Assembly: GCA_033239525.1 (NCBI GenBank)
Contig: BSYO01000010.1
Span: 14,166,042-14,230,041 of the forward strand
DNA from: Nepenthes gracilis
Taxonomy: Eukaryota > Streptophyta > Magnoliopsida > Caryophyllales > Nepenthaceae
Direction: 5' to 3'
DNA length: 64,000 nt
Made by a program: the position numbers and the translations under genes. Shown here piece by piece: positions 20,079-33,900 of the stretch. Numbering within the stretch: position 1 is the stretch's first letter; each line of letters begins with the position of its first letter. The notes under the pieces are model-generated. The model did not search any database, was not told where the DNA came from, and saw nothing but the letters and a program-made list of their open reading frames with translations.

Positions 20079-23000
20079 ATGGCGCTGGGTATGGTGAGAG
20101 CGGCAATTAGCGATGCATTTTTGACCTTCTTGTGGGTTTTCTGCGTCTCGACGCTTCGAGCTTCGACCTATTACATAGCGACGGCGATTGGAGTACAGGG
20201 CCACCTGACGCTGCTCATCACCTACGCGCTTGTGGCTACTCTCTTGTTCGCCTTTAGTGTGATAGGAACAGCACTCGGTGGGGCTAGCTTTAATCCCACC
20301 ACCACCGCCGCCTTCTACGCCGCAGGATTTGGCGGCCAGTCTCTCTACTCCATGGCGCTCCGTTTCCCTGCTCAGGTTTCTGTCCCCCACTGTTATTCAG
20401 ATTTCGCTTTTAATTAATTGATGATTGCGATGATGAAGATAGGTCGTATAGTGTTTGTTCCATTTTGCTTCTCAATTCGTTTTCTTTTGTTTGCATTTTA
20501 TTTTTCCGAATTGATAGAGTTTTGTTGACCATCTATCGGCAGTTCAGAAAAAGGGTAAAAGGAGATAGATTATAAATTTGTTTGTTCGCTTGCTTTTATT
20601 AGTTGTCTATTACTGTTCATATCTCCGTCGGAGCACCGTAAGTCCTTGAATGCCATAGCTTCTGGGTCCATGCAGGTGGGAATTGATCCTGGTGTCTTCC
20701 TCGTAGAATTCTCCTGCTTGCTTTTATCCTTTTATATCTGTTATATTAATTGCTAAGCATATTGCTTCGCAATTCGCGTAATCCATCAAGATGTGAGATT
20801 GTTTTTGAAAAGAACTGATATTCGACAACTGTAACTACAGTAGGGAATTGGATTGATTAGTTATCGAAACTTAATCTCTGAAGTATATTCTGTTATTTGA
20901 GGTGAAACTGTAAAGTAGTAGTCAAGCGTGGATTAATTTGTGTGTTGGGGGTGGAAATAAGTTGGAGAAAAGAAAAGGTGTATTTTGTTTCCTTAATATG
21001 AGGCCTTCTACTTGTTATTATACTGGGCGGGATAATTTGTGAGAGTTGATTGTATTAATTTAGCAAAGCATATGCTCATATAGTCCGTCTCCTGTTAGCA
21101 TGGTCTCTGAATGACACACATTTATTTACAATTTCCCCCTTGATTCTTAGTAATAGTAAAAACTTCTCGCTAAATTGGAACCTATGAAACATTTCTTATA
21201 ATAACTTCCTAGTGCTGTGGCTTGTTGGATAGAACACGTTGCATTCACTGTGACAACTTAATCCCCAAGTTGCCAAGGACAAACCCCCCCAAAAAAAAAA
21301 AAAAAAAAAAAAACAGTGAAAAAAAAAGTGTAAATAAGATGTGAGCTGCAGAATGTATGTAATGAAGAAGATATTGATTCAATTTAGCAGAAGGGATTTT
21401 ATTGTTATGCAGTATATTGTTTATATATCATAATATTAGCAGTAGTAAATATTATCTGGAGTTAATGAATCTTTGATTAATTTAACGGCAGAAATTCTGA
21501 CCATCAGTCAGAATAGTTTGAGGAAAGAGTCTCATCAAAGCTTCCAGTATCGAGTTCGTCTGTATGTTTTTCACTGAATGAATCAATCGTGCTGCTTCAT
21601 TTGCTCTGAGGCCATTCTCTAACTTCAGTTTCAGTCTCACTCTATAAAATATACTCTTAATGTTATTATCTTAATGTGTTTCTTTCCTTGACACACCTTC
21701 TTCATCAATGAAGTGTCGTTTTGCATAAGTTAGTCCTCTCTGTTGCATTGAACTCGTGCTATTAACAGGCAGCTGGTGCTGTGGGGGGTGCAATAGCGAT
21801 TAAGGAAGTGATGCCAATGCATTACAAACACATGCTGGGGGGACCTTCTCTTAAGGTGGACGTGCACACTGGAGCGGTGGCCGAGGGGCTGCTGACTTTC
21901 TTTATCAGTTTGGCCGTTCTCATTGTAGTCCTCAGAACTCGTGTCAGTTCATTGGCGAAGGCATCCCTGATTGCGATGGCTACTGTGACTTTGGTTGTTG
22001 CAGGCTCTGGTTATACTGGACCCTCGATGAATCCTGCCAATGTGAGTAGCACACCTATTTCTATATTGCTGGATGATGAGCCTCTTTTGTTAGTTATTTT
22101 ATTCTGTGTTTCTATTTATAGGGTTGTGTATTGGATCAAAATATTGGGCAATCAAATAAAAACATGCAGAAGACACAAATGTTGTATAGATAGACATGTT
22201 AAGATAGATGAATAGAGTCATACTAAAAAATAACATAAAATTGATAATAACCGGGGAGGATAACAAGGAAAGGCTACAGAACTGAATTTTTTTCTGAATT
22301 GATAAAATGTTAAACTTATGAAATAAATGGACATAAGACAACAGTGGTAATACAGTCAATTTTTGTGTTATCCCAATAGTAAATGGAGAAGATTAGATAT
22401 ACAAATTGAGAGGTTTATCTTGTTGTTAAGACATTGGTAACTTTGTAACTGTATAATAAATGGAAAGGACTGTCATTACTTCATATGTGAAAAAATTAGT
22501 AGCTTGGTACGCAAAATTTTCGCTATGAGCGGGATCCGAATAATGATTGGATCACTCTGGATATATTGAACGTAGTCTTATCTTGTACTATATACAAGAG
22601 TTTATTTGTACGACTCAAACCTGTGATCATCAAGTCACAAATAACAAATCTGCCTTCGCACTAAGACTCCCTTTCGTATGTGAACCACACGTTTAAACTT
22701 TGTTGACTTCATTTGGTTTAACACCTTAATCACCCATGCACCTAGATGGATTTCTGAATTAGAATAATGTCATCAAGGGCCCCTTCTTTCTCCAATCCCT
22801 AGTCACCATCCTTTTAGCTGGTATCTATATGTTGCCAATTTGACCCTCCCAATTAGGAGCACCAACCCGTTGATTGGAGTTGTATTTAGACCATTCTGTT
22901 TTCCTTGCGAATATTAAGCTCTTAAGGTCTGTTTCTTTGCCATCTGTTTCTCAATATCAACATGCTTTTAGACGTCTCCTAAGGTTGTCCGGAGCCTAAA

Positions 23001-23310
23001 CAGGAACTATACTCCGATATGTGTCTGTCAGCATGTCTTAGTAATACAAGTCAAGCATATCATCGGTGTGATTATCGAGGTAGAAGAATGAAATACTTGT
23101 GTTGTTGGGTTGTTTATGCAGGCATTTGGGTGGGCATATCTGAACAACAAGCACGACACTTGGGAGCATTTTTATGTTTACTGGATTTGCCCCTTCATTG
23201 GCGCAACATTGGCAGCCGTGGTCTATAGAGTAGTGTTTTCTCAGCCTCAGCCGCAGCCGCAGCAGCCAAAGAGGCAGAAGAAAGCTCAGAAAGCTAAGAA
23301 AGAAGAATAA
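20079..23310 (+). CDS. SIP1: Small basic intrinsic protein, SIP1-type aquaporin
   Basis: Three coding exons: 20079-20375 (99 codons), 21769-22041 (91 codons), 23122-23310 (62 codons plus TAA), total 252 residues, all phase 0. Splice edges are CTCAG|GTTTCT, AACAG|GCAGCT, GCCAAT|GTGAGT and ATGCAG|GCATTT. The first pore motif is FNPT ('GGASFNPTTTAAFYAAG'), the second NPA in 'GPSMNPANAFGWAYLNN'. The C-terminus is lysine-rich ('QPKRQKKAQKAKKEE') after a Gln-Pro stretch. Six membrane segments are expected for the family. SIP1 proteins sit in the ER membrane and conduct water; the replaced first NPA and the basic tail are SIP hallmarks. NPT fits SIP1;1-like members. The reading frame is intact. Confidence 0.92.
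21211..21315 (+). mobile_element. Possible SINE remnant in SIP intron 1
   Basis: TGGCTTGTTGG (21218-21228) resembles a polymerase III A box. About 40 bases on, CTTAATCCCC weakly resembles a B box, and the segment ends in C-run then about 24 A's (21292-21313). This is the layout of a tRNA-derived SINE with its A tail. The B box is poor and no clear TSD is seen. Confidence 0.25.
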
Positions 23311-26300
23311 AATTCCTGTCTTTTCCCTTCAATAATTAGGGTAGATGGTTGTCAATTCGGTAGGCTTCTTCCCCAGCTACGCAACCCAATGTTGTAAGTG
23401 ACCGCGCTTGGAGTCTTCTGGAGTACATCAATCGATTTTCAGTTTGAAAACAATGTAGTTGCGTCTTTCTCTGAAGATTCCGTAAGAAGTGGGCAACTTA
23501 TGCTCGCCAAATTTTCATTTTCGGATAAATTAGTTTTAGTAGAGTCTGAGCATGAAACGAGCCAAGTTCTTCATTTTCATTTTTATTCTTCTCTTTTTGT
23601 TCTTAGCCAAGTGCTTGTTCTTTTAAAGTGTAAGGGTTCTACCGGGGGAACAAACAATGGTGGTTAATTATGTTCTGATAAAAACAATCAAGTCATTTGA
23701 TTGATCCGATCTTATCGATTTAAAATTTTATAAGATTTGATTGATATATAAAAGTACAATGAATAGATACGATTATAAAATTAGGTTCGATTGATTTTTT
23801 GGGTCGCGCATGATCACATGTGAAAGTATCCGATTTGACTTTGCCTGGATTATAATCGTTTTTATAAATATTTATTTTTTATTTTAAATAAATTTTAAAT
23901 TTAAAAAAATTATTTTACTATACTATGTTTTTATTTAATTGATAATTTTATATGAAGATTTTTCATTAAAATATATAGTTTTATAATATTTTATCTCAAA
24001 TATTATAATTTTAAAATATTATATATTTTTCTAAGTATTTTTTATGCAAATATAGATTTAAAATAATCATATTTAAAATAAAAAAAAATATCTATAAATT
24101 AATCCAAACCACTCCAATTTGGCAGCTAAACGGATACAATTAAGACTTTTGGCTGTAATAATCATGTCTTAGCCGATCTAATTTGATTTATTGATCATAA
24201 TTTTTTATCTAAATTCAATCTTTATTCATATTAAACTCAATTTTGATTAAATCTAGATAAAAATTTGATTTTGATACTAAAACGAATGGCCATGTGAGCT
24301 CATCGACATGAAGAAAGGGACGTAAGGAGGGCCAAAATTTAGTCTAACAAGTGGAATGTGTACAAAGGCTTACTTATTTTCTTTTCTAAATTTATGGCTT
24401 TTCTAAAGTTATTACTATTGTATTTATTCACATAGAAAAGTTTAATATTTTGTGTTTTAATTCTTCTTTTATGAAAAATTATCACAGTAAATATTCGTCT
24501 AAAAAATGTCATCATTTTATAGTGTTTGGACATAAAAATATATATATTAAAAAATATATTTAAAAAAAATAACACCAAATAAGAGAAAATGACTTCTTAT
24601 TCTTAAAATTGAAAGTTATGTTTCACAATTAAGACCTCCTCTCTCACGTGTGCGCAACATATACACATATTTTCCTCCATTCACGACAGGGCCAACTCAA
24701 ACTCACTCTCACCCTTTCGTTGAAAAAGGTATTGAATTAAATCTCACAACGAGGGCAATCATTGTGTTGAATTGTCAATATTAAGTTTGAAACTCTAAAC
24801 AGGTTATCGGTGATAAATCAGAGGAAGATAAGAATAACGTTAAGTCATTATATTCTTATGTCTTAAGTAACATATGTGTTACAATAATTAAAATAAAGGA
24901 TTATGATCTCGAGAGGATAAACTAACCCAAAAAATCCGTCCTTAGTTTAGGTTGCAGAGCTACAACTTATTTGCAACCTTTCCTCTCTCATAAATTCTTA
25001 GATGTGGGAGGATAACAAATTTTAGATCTAGTTTTGAAAAGTCCTTTTATATTTTTAAAACTTGTCGATTTCAAAACTTTATATATATAAGGATTTCAAA
25101 AACCGTAGTTCTTAACATGTTGAGATTAACAAGAGTTGTCTTGTATTATTATAGCAAATTGGAATAAGTCGCCATTATGTGAAGACATTATGTTAGAATC
25201 CTTATTACGAAAAAGCATTTGAAAGTCATCTTTTATTGTCAGTATATAATTAAAATTTTAAAATTTATTTTCAAAATCTCTATCATACCTTGCAAAGAAA
25301 AAAAGTCTATAAGATCTAGCCATGTTTGAAAATTGAATATTATTATGCTTGATCAAGACGCTATTGAGAATAAATTAGTTCTGAATATAAAGTATAAAAT
25401 TAATGTATCTATTTTAAGTATTAAATTCACTTTATGACAAAAGTATATACCCATGCGGGGTATTGTTTTTTTGTAATAAAAACTCTCTTTGCCATTTATT
25501 ATGTTGGCATTAAGTTAGCTTGGAATGATTTGAAATTCCTAATAATCAGTGAGAAATGGTTGTCATTTAATTTTGAATTAAAAGACAAGGTCATGTAAAT
25601 TTTACTATTGAAGTTAAAATTCATAAGAATTAATCAAGAAAACTTATTAATTTGTTGCAAGAATTATGTATTGAGTATGTTCTTGAATGATTCGATTATA
25701 AGGTATGCAAACCAAAACAATATCATCTTTCATTACTAAAAGGTTATATTTTGCACTTAGATATTAGTCCAAGGGCTCGAGATAAGAAAATTGATAAGTT
25801 AGATATTCTATACTCTAGTGCCGGTGGGAGCTTAGTATACACATTTATTATTTTTTCAATAATAAAAAATAATCAATAATACTTTTATTGAAATATATGT
25901 CTAGTGATGCCTATTGTATAGGTCACAAAATATCACGATTAGATCAATCATATAAAGAATAATTATAATTTTATAAAAATTATTGTAGAAAAGATGATTA
26001 TGTGGTTTATATCTATGTATAATATCATTATTGATTCTCTTATAAATGATGTGAGGTTAGGCATATGTTCTTAGATATGTCAATATTTGATGAGTGTATA
26101 AAATAAATAGAAGCACATGAAATGGATAAATGCTATGTACATTTATAGATTATTTGTATAAATTATGTTATATTAATTGAGTTAGAATATGATATATGCG
26201 GTGATTTGAACACACATAATTATAATATATTGAACACATAAATCACAAATATGTATCTTGCAAATTGGAGATTGGTCCTCACACACAGACAATCATCTCT

Positions 26301-27242
26301 TATACTTTGGCGCATAGAAATGAGACAAGTTTATATATAGGATAATCTCAACATGAATATAAGATTAATTTAAAACAAATATTATCACGTTAGATAATGA
26401 AGATGACACCACTATATTTTTTTTTTTTTTTGTTGTGATCAAGTTGGATTTTTCACCATCAATTTTATATATTTGGCAGTCAAATTTGAGTTTTTAGTAA
26501 ATTTTGTGATAAACATGGCTATAGAAAGCTCAAATAAAACCTAGATTGTGATGTTTTGATAAATAATATACACTTTATGAGGAGAGATATCATAATACTG
26601 TAGCACGTGTTTCATACCATGTGTGCTAAACAACCTATAAGAAATTTAAGTAAATAGATTCCTACTTCCTCATAGTACGAGAGCCTTTAGGTTAATATAT
26701 AACATCTACTGATATTTTTTGTAATTTTCAAGGTTTTGGTTCAATATTGCTTCTTCATGTCATCAATGGCTATAAGAAATTCAATTTTGTGGGTGTGTCT
26801 AGGAAAGTAATTGGACTAAAATTGAAGGATTTGGTTTAGAAAGGGAAACAATATTTTATTTTACATTCGTACTTATATTAACCAATCAGACAATTATGTT
26901 ACAACCTATAAGGTAAATGTCATAATTGTGAATACAAATATGATAAAATATGGATAAGAATGCTCTTTTATATGGAATGAATTTATAAGTAATTAAATAT
27001 ACTTTAATTTGATGTAACAATATATGTTCAAGATATTTTAAGATATATATTTCTATTTATTTTTGTTTTAGAGTTGAGCTGCTATGTTTTCTAAAGATGC
27101 ATAGCATCGAGCTCCCATGTTCCTGGTATGCTCTCTGGTCACACTTTACATTTACCATATAAATAGTTTTGAATGGAAATAAAAAGAAAGTTTTTAAGCA
27201 CAATAGAAATTATATTTTTAGCCCATTATGTGCGAGTAGGCT
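23311..27242. other. AT-rich gene-free stretch downstream of SIP1
   Basis: The first 100-200 bases hold the SIP 3' UTR (AATAATTAGGG near 23330). After that, the DNA is strongly AT-rich with only chance ORFs and no LTR, TIR or protein remnant that I can identify. Short T runs (for example 26420-26434) are present. Confidence 0.5.
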
Positions 27243-27693
27243 TGTCATGTAATCAGCTGAAATGGCATTGAGTGATTATTAAATTTAGAATGAAGATAGG
27301 AAAATGAGAAGGATTTAGAATAAGTGACAGAAAATAAAGAAAACAGAGAGTAGTAAGGAAAGAAAGAGATAAGAGGAAGAGAAAGAAATAAATGAGGAGA
27401 CTAGGAACAGAGCACAGAGAGGGAGAAGAGAATTCAAGAGAGAGTAGAGTGACAGTCATGCCTTGTAATACATTTTACAAGTGCTATCTAATCGTGCCTT
27501 GTAATATAGCTGCAACAGTATTTAACTGACAACTCAATTAACAACTCCATCAACTAACTATCACTATCTCTTTAGCTACTAATTGATTCTTTAGATTTCT
27601 TGTCTATACCAAGCCCATGTCACTCCTTGCCTATCCATGCTGATTTTGCTGGTGTGCTTGACAACTCCCATCTTGTTGGTGCATTATATGACA
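27243..27693 (-). repeat. 3' LTR of the old gypsy element
   Basis: 451 bp with inverted ends TGTCAT...ATGACA. On its right, ATATCTCCCCTGTA is the polypurine tract (reverse complement), next to the end of pol. The LTR contains a purine-rich block (27290-27440) that gives a chance 68-codon ORF. Confidence 0.85.
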
Positions 27694-28018
27694 ATATCTC
27701 CCCTGTAGCTTTTCCTTATCCTCAAGAAAAGGATTTAAAAAGCCAAGATTTCATGAATGTTTCATCCTCCCAAGTGGCATCTTGTTCCCTATTCTATCAT
27801 TACACTATATAGCTTATAGAAGATACAAAACTATACTAATATTATCATATGCACATATAATGAAAATAAAATAGTAGCAGCTCCAAAAACTATTCTTGTT
27901 AGTATACCATTTGTTGACTTTACGAGAGCCAATGGTAGAATCGTGTGAGAACCCTTTGTTGATGGACACTTCAAGAGTTTAAAATACAAACTGAAGTGGA
28001 TGATCAATGTGGCAATGG
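27694..28018 (-). pseudogene. C-terminal end of gypsy pol (chromodomain-like)
   Basis: The - strand reads 'EQDATWEDETFMKSWLFKSF' then a stop just before the polypurine tract, matching the 'ATWED...' end of chromoviral integrases. Upstream is a piece resembling 'FHVSLLK' ('IIHFSLYFKLLKCPSTKG'). The remainder to the left part of pol is missing. It continues, past a solo LTR, for about 50 bases at 30216-30263. Confidence 0.6.
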
Positions 28019-28023
28019 TGTAT

Positions 28024-30210
28024 TGTAAAGGATGAGTTTTAAATTTTAAATTTTAAATTTTATTTATGATTAATTAAGTTAAGATAAGTAAAATTAATAT
28101 CGAGAAAAAATTAATAAAAGTCAATTTTAAATCAGGTTACGTTGAGTTGAATGGTGCGTTACCATCGCCTAAGGTGTGTACATGCATATCTTGGGCAGAG
28201 AGGTCATACTTGACCGAAGCTCAAGCGCGTTTTACAATGCGTTCATGTTTGATACTCAATGCATACTTGATACTCGAGCGTACTATAACAAAATACCAGT
28301 GCCTAATACACGTCCAATGGGACGCTCGTGTACCATTGAGTATGGCCACAACACTTGATGTATGCCTAACAGGCGCACGTATGCCTGTCTGCTATATAAA
28401 TCATATTCGATTGATTTTTAGCCATTTTCTACCAAATTTTGGGAGAAGAGAGTGAAGGAAAAGAGAAGAAAGAGAGAGAGAAAGCTAGAAAATGTCACTT
28501 GAAATGAATCCAAGCAAAATTTGGATAAATTTGAAATTAATGCAAATATATTTCAAGTTTTCTTTCCTTTATTACTAATTTTTCTATACTTTATTGAATA
28601 TTTATTATTCTAAATATTCATACATATCATATTTTTTTAGCTAAAATATTTAAACGTCACATACATAGATTCTCACTCTTATTTTTTATCATTTTTGTGA
28701 AGATCATGTTCTTAGTTCATATATAATGGTTTACCAAATTATTTCTCTACAAATTTATTTATGCATGTGTTGAAAATCTGATTTAATACCTAATGTGTTA
28801 TAAATTTTATATATAATATTCTTGTATGCTTAAAATCACTAAATGCATATCTTACATGTTCTAAAAATTTATTAATTTGCCCCTATATGTTTGTTGATGT
28901 AAAAGTGAAATGTTAAAATCCAAAAATGTTGTAATTTTTCTTTAAATTCTTGTTAAAACAGTTCCACAGATTTAAAAATCTTATAATATAACACTACATA
29001 TTTTAAAATAAGTAAGTTTAAATTTTTGCAAAAATTTAAGTAATTACATAACAATTAATTGGAATAATTTGAAGTAAAACTCAACCATTTATAAAAGTAC
29101 TAATAATATTTTCTTCAAAATAAGAAAATGTAAAAATTATTTGTAATTTTGTAAAGTTTTTATTTGTTTATATATCAAACCATTGTAAGAAATTAGTAGT
29201 GGCATATTATGACATATTTTAGTATATTATAATGATAATCGAGTTTCAAACCTATTATCTGTTGGTGAAAGTGGCGTTCGGCCCAATTAACAGGATTATA
29301 TGTATAATAGCACACCTATGAATCTTGAATAATAATTTAATGTATAATAGTCCACTTATGGATCTTGAATAGTAATGTAAGGTCTTTAGTTGTGTGAAAA
29401 TAAATATAACACATGTTTCGATTATTCGCTCCTTCGTCGGTAAGACCCTATTGATCCTTGGTCCATAAAAAATTAGTATATATTAAATATATTTCCACAA
29501 TACACTGATTTGAATGAAAAGTTGAGTTATCCATCTGAAATTATGTATGATTGCTACGAAAAATTCTGATTTTGTATTTGAGTTCAATCATATTCCTTTC
29601 ATCATGGTTTCGAGGTAAATTGTATGTTTGATTATACAAATTATATGCATTGTTGAGTTTTCGACTCACATTTACTTTTATTTTTCACTAACCCTTCAAG
29701 ATTAATGGCTCAAATTACTTGTAGGTAAAGGATTTTTGCTAAGGAGCTAGTTCGAGGAAATTAGACTAAGAATTTTAAAGAATCGAATGTTGTATTTTAT
29801 TTTGAAACAGTAGTCATAGGATGAGTTATTTTTCATTTCAATTGACTTGTTCTGTACCAACGTCATTATTATAATGATTTTTTGAGTGATGTAGTTGGAC
29901 TCGATTTACTTATATGAATATATGCTTACTCTGATCTTAGTATAGACATGACTCTTGCGTAAGCTTGACGTTATGATAAGATCGGCATTTTAATCACTTG
30001 ATGACACAATATTTTTGGGTCTTGTGATGTGCTTGTTGATATATGATTTCAGGATCACATATGATTTGTAGAGTTTTGGGATAAAAAGAGAAATTTAATG
30101 GTCTCATTTTTTAGTCATATGATGTAATAAAGGAAAAAAACTAATTAAGTCAATTAATTTGAAATGGATTAATTATGTTAATTATTTGAGTTTGATACGG
30201 TGACGTAACA
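28024..30210. mobile_element. Solo LTR, 2.19 kb, inserted in the old gypsy
   Basis: The segment starts TGTAAAGGATGAG and ends GGTGACGTAACA, flanked by a perfect TSD TGTAT (28019-28023 and 30211-30215). It has no coding content. A TATA-like TATATAAAT near 28393 followed by a purine-rich stretch gives it promoter-like features. The 3' end resembles that of the solo LTR at 41110-43660 ('TTAATTA...TTAATTATTTGA/TTAATT' then a G-rich tail), so they may be one family. Such long LTRs are typical of Del/Tekay-type chromoviruses, but no internal part is present. Recombination between two LTRs is the usual origin. Confidence 0.85.
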
Positions 30211-30268
30211 TGTATGCCCTTGTTGCAATCTTAAAAGTATTGAAATACTAAGCAAGATAAGTAGTTTC

Positions 30269-30750
30269 TGTTAGAAATTTATGTGGCTAAAATAACCACA
30301 AAAGCAGAATTTAAATTCGATTAATATACCTCCGGCCATTTGGTGCTCTGTTTTTGGACGTTCAATTCGGACCGGCTCCGTGCTTCTGGACACTCCTTCA
30401 CTCGTTTAGATGGTGTATTGCTTGAGTTGGGATGCCAGGGACAAAGCCAGAATGCTCAATTTATAGGCGAAACCATCACCCGCCTCAACCGAGCGTTTCA
30501 TACTCAAACCGGCCAAAATTGATTAATTAACTTAATGGGAGAGTTATCACCACTTAATGGACCACAAATGTTTCAGCAATTAACTGAGAAAAATGGCAAA
30601 TGGTGATGAATCGATCGAGGAAGACGAAGAGAGCAACGAAACCCTACGGCTCGAAATAGGCTTCAGACAAGCCGTTCGTGGCTTGCGGCTCGATCGGCGC
30701 ATCGACTCATGGGCCGGCTCATCATTTTTGGATTTGGGCTGAAGCCCACA
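30269..30750 (-). repeat. 3' LTR of copia A
   Basis: 482 bp, TGTTAGAAATTTATG...GAAGCCCACA. It pairs with 36172-36668. The right copy has a short internal duplication (GGGCCGGCTCTACGGCTCAT around 36608-36628) that the left copy lacks. Confidence 0.95.
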
Positions 30751-31049
30751 TTCTCCCACTTGGTCCATATTTAACTTGATATAATAACTAAAATCATTAA
30801 TTTTTTAAACTTTAAGAAATAAATATATGAATCATGGCAATAAATCCTCTAATAATGAGTAATATCTTCCATGTATTACAATATATTAATTTCTCAAGTC
30901 ATCCTGTAACTTTACTTTATGAATAAACCCTATATTTATTCTTTGTCCAACTTAATGATATTGTCAATTTAATTAATGTGTACACAATTTTAAGAAATAT
31001 CACAATAATAAAATAGAAATTTTTAATATCATTGTCCATACAATGAAAA

Positions 31050-32600
31050 TTACAAAATGGAACTAAATCCCATTTCAGTTACAAGATTCTTGAACCTTAA
31101 TGGTGGCATGCCTTTAATCAAAGGATTAGCGATCATCAATTCAGTGCTGATATGTTCAATAACAATTTCCTTTCCTTTAATGCACTCCTTTATGGCTAAA
31201 AACTGAATGTCGATGTGTTTACTTCGACTGCTACTTTTGTTATTTTTAGCTAGAAAAATAGCAGCTAAATTATCACAAAATATCTTTAATGGCCTTGAGA
31301 TAGAATCAACCACTCTAAGCCTAGACATGAAATTCCTCATCCATACACCATGCTTTATAGCCTCGAAACAAGTAACGAACTCGGCTTCCATAGTGAAAGT
31401 AGCAATCAAAGTTTGCTTTGCATTCCACCAGGATACAGCTCCACCGGCAAACAAAAATATGTAACCCGATGTTGATTTACGTGAATCAACGCATCCAAAT
31501 AAGTCAATCAAGTATCCCAAAACTTCCAGATTGTTCTGGTCCGTCTATATGTAAGCATGTAGTCTTTGATACTCAAGATACCTCATGACTTTCGCAGCTT
31601 TTCGTTGTTCGATTCCTGATTACTCAAATCTTCCTAACATTCCAATCAGAAATGCTATATCGATCTTGTACATACTGAGCATACATCAAACTTCCAACAA
31701 CGGAAGCATATGGAATGTTCTCATCCGTTCCCGCCCAAATCGCTTTTCTACATTGGCTCAAATTGAGCCTATCACCCTTCACAATGGGTGCTACACTTGG
31801 TGAACAATCTTTCATCCGAAATCTCTAAAACCTTATTGATATAGGTCTCTCGAGACAAACCAAAAATACAACGCTGGCCTCTGCCTCGATGTATCTTTAT
31901 GCCAATGACATAAGATGTATCACCCATATCCTTTATTTCAAAATTTTTAGAAAGAAATTATTTCACCTCATACAACAACCCTTTATCATTAGATGCAGGC
32001 AAAATATCATCCACATATAAGACAAGGAAACAAGTCTTACTCCCACTGACCTTCTGGTATATACATTGATCCAAAATATTCTCTTCAAAACCGAATGAAG
32101 AGATAATTTCATCAAATTTTAAATACCATTGACGGGATGCTTGTTTCAATCTATATATGGACTTCTTTAATTTGCACACCAATTGCTCACCATCACTAGA
32201 GGAGAATCCTTCTTATTATTTCATGTAAATCTCTTCCTCTAGATCACCATTTAAAAATACCGCTTACATCCATTTGTTGCAATTCCATATCAAAATGAGC
32301 AACCAATGCCAAAATTATACGAAGAGAGTCCTTTTAGATACAGAGAAAAAGTCTCCTTTGTAATCAATTCCTTTTTTCGAGTATATCCCTTTAGCAACGA
32401 GTCTTGCCTTATATCTTTTGATATTGCCCAATGAGTCTTTCTTTGTTTTGAAAATCCATTTACACCCTATGGCTTTCGCCCCTTTAGGCAATTCAACAAG
32501 ATCCCAAACTCTGTTCCTACTCATGGAACTCATCTCTTCTTTCATGGCATTGTTCCATAATTGTGATTTATTACAACTCATAGCTTGTGAAAACGTTTCA
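31050..32600 (-). pseudogene. Reverse transcriptase / RNase H of copia A
   Basis: RT pieces on the - strand are: 'WNNAMKEEMSSMSRNRVWDL' and 'CKWIFKTKKDSLGNIKRYKA' (32315-32581), 'LKKSIYRLKQASRQWYLKFD' and the catalytic YVDD in 'FLVLYVDDILPASND' (about 32007-32018; 31958-32182). RNase H lies at 31050-31520: '[20 protein letters not shown]', '[16 protein letters not shown]' and '[15 protein letters not shown]'. Stops and frameshifts separate the pieces; catalytic YVDD is intact. Confidence 0.9.
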
Positions 32601-32999
32601 GGATCATTTCAGCTCCTACATTGTAGTCAGACTCTTCAAGATATACAATATAATCACTAGGGATTGTTGACTTTCTCATTCTAGAAGACCTTCTTAATGT
32701 TCTATCATCATCCTCAATAAGAGTATGTTTGCATAACTATTTCGATAAATCCCAATTTTATGGTCAACTGAATAGAATCAAAAGATTTTCAGGAATGACA
32801 ATGATTGGTGTTCAACACCGATTGATTCGAGGGTGTTGTGTACATCAATCAACCTATCAAATGATGTGGAGGGTCGAGAATCCAAAAGATCGGCTTTGAT
32901 CGCTTTTCCCCACTTATTAAGTCATTATAAAGAAATTTTACATTTTTTGATTCCACAATCCTAGTGGTATGTGATGGACAAGAAAACAGATCCCTTAGA

Positions 33000-33900
33000 C
33001 CGCTCAACATATTCAATGAAATGCCTACTTATAGTCATTGATCTAATTTTTTTTTCATGTGGGTTATAAACTCTTACTGGACGGGCATCCCCATACGCCA
33101 AGACATGTTGCAAAACTCGGTTTCCAACCTTTTCATAACTCAAAAGGAGTTTTTGGAACAAACTTTGTGAACCCGGTTTAATATGTATACCGCTTTAAGA
33201 GTTTCACTCCACAAAGATTTTGAAAGTTCGGAGTTACTAAGCATACTCCTCACCATGTCCAATAATGTTCGGTTTCTTCTTTCTACTAAACCATTTTGAT
33301 CCGGAGAACCAGGCATAGTATATTGGGTAACAATCTCATTTTCTTGAAGAAACTTTACAAATGGACCAAGCATTTGTCCGTCTTCAGTATATCTACCATA
33401 ATACTCTCCACCTCTATCCGATCTCACAATTTTGATATTTTTTCCAATTTATTTCTCTACTTCTGCTTCAAACAATTTAAAGGCATCCAAGGCTTCATAT
33501 TTATTATGAAGCAAGTAAGGATACATATATCGTGAGAAATCATCAATAAATGTGATAAAATATTTTGGGTCATATGAGTCTATATTAGGACTACAAATGT
33601 CAGTATGTATGATCTCTAATATGTCCGAACTCCTCTTGGTATTTTTCTTAGTCTGGTTGGTCTCCGCTTTCCTTTAATGCACCACACAAGTCTCAAAGTC
33701 AAAGAAAATCTAGAGTACTAAGTATTCCATCATTTACCAACCTTTGATTCAATCAATGGAGATATGTCTCAATCTCCTATGCCACAACATCGAGGAATAT
33801 TCATTCATAACACATCTTTTAATTCCATTATTAACATGCACAAGATTAAAGAAGTATTGTTTTATAAATTTAAACAATAAAGACCATCAGACAGTGTATC
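33000..33900 (-). pseudogene. Integrase of copia A
   Basis: The - strand shows the His/Cys head 'LWHRRLRHISIDRIK' (about 33740-33790) and the core 'SDRGGEYYGRYTEDG' ... 'GSPDQNGLVERRNRTLLDMV' (33140-33427). The D-D-35-E style core is partly recognisable, with 'SDRGGEY' and 'NGLVERRN' holding the second Asp and the Glu. A frameshift divides the head from the core. Confidence 0.85.

Noticed and set aside
19747..20390. - strand ORFs over SIP exon 1
   Set aside because: Shadows of the SIP1 first exon on the opposite strand.
24339..24578. 79-codon ORF on the - strand
   Set aside because: AT-rich, low complexity, no start context or homology.
27253..27459. 68-codon hydrophobic ORF on the - strand
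   Set aside because: Complement of a purine-rich tract in the old gypsy LTR; the Leu/Phe/Ser-rich protein is a composition artefact.
28147..28455. 102-codon ORF on the + strand
   Set aside because: It lies inside the solo LTR 28024-30210 and shows no homology.
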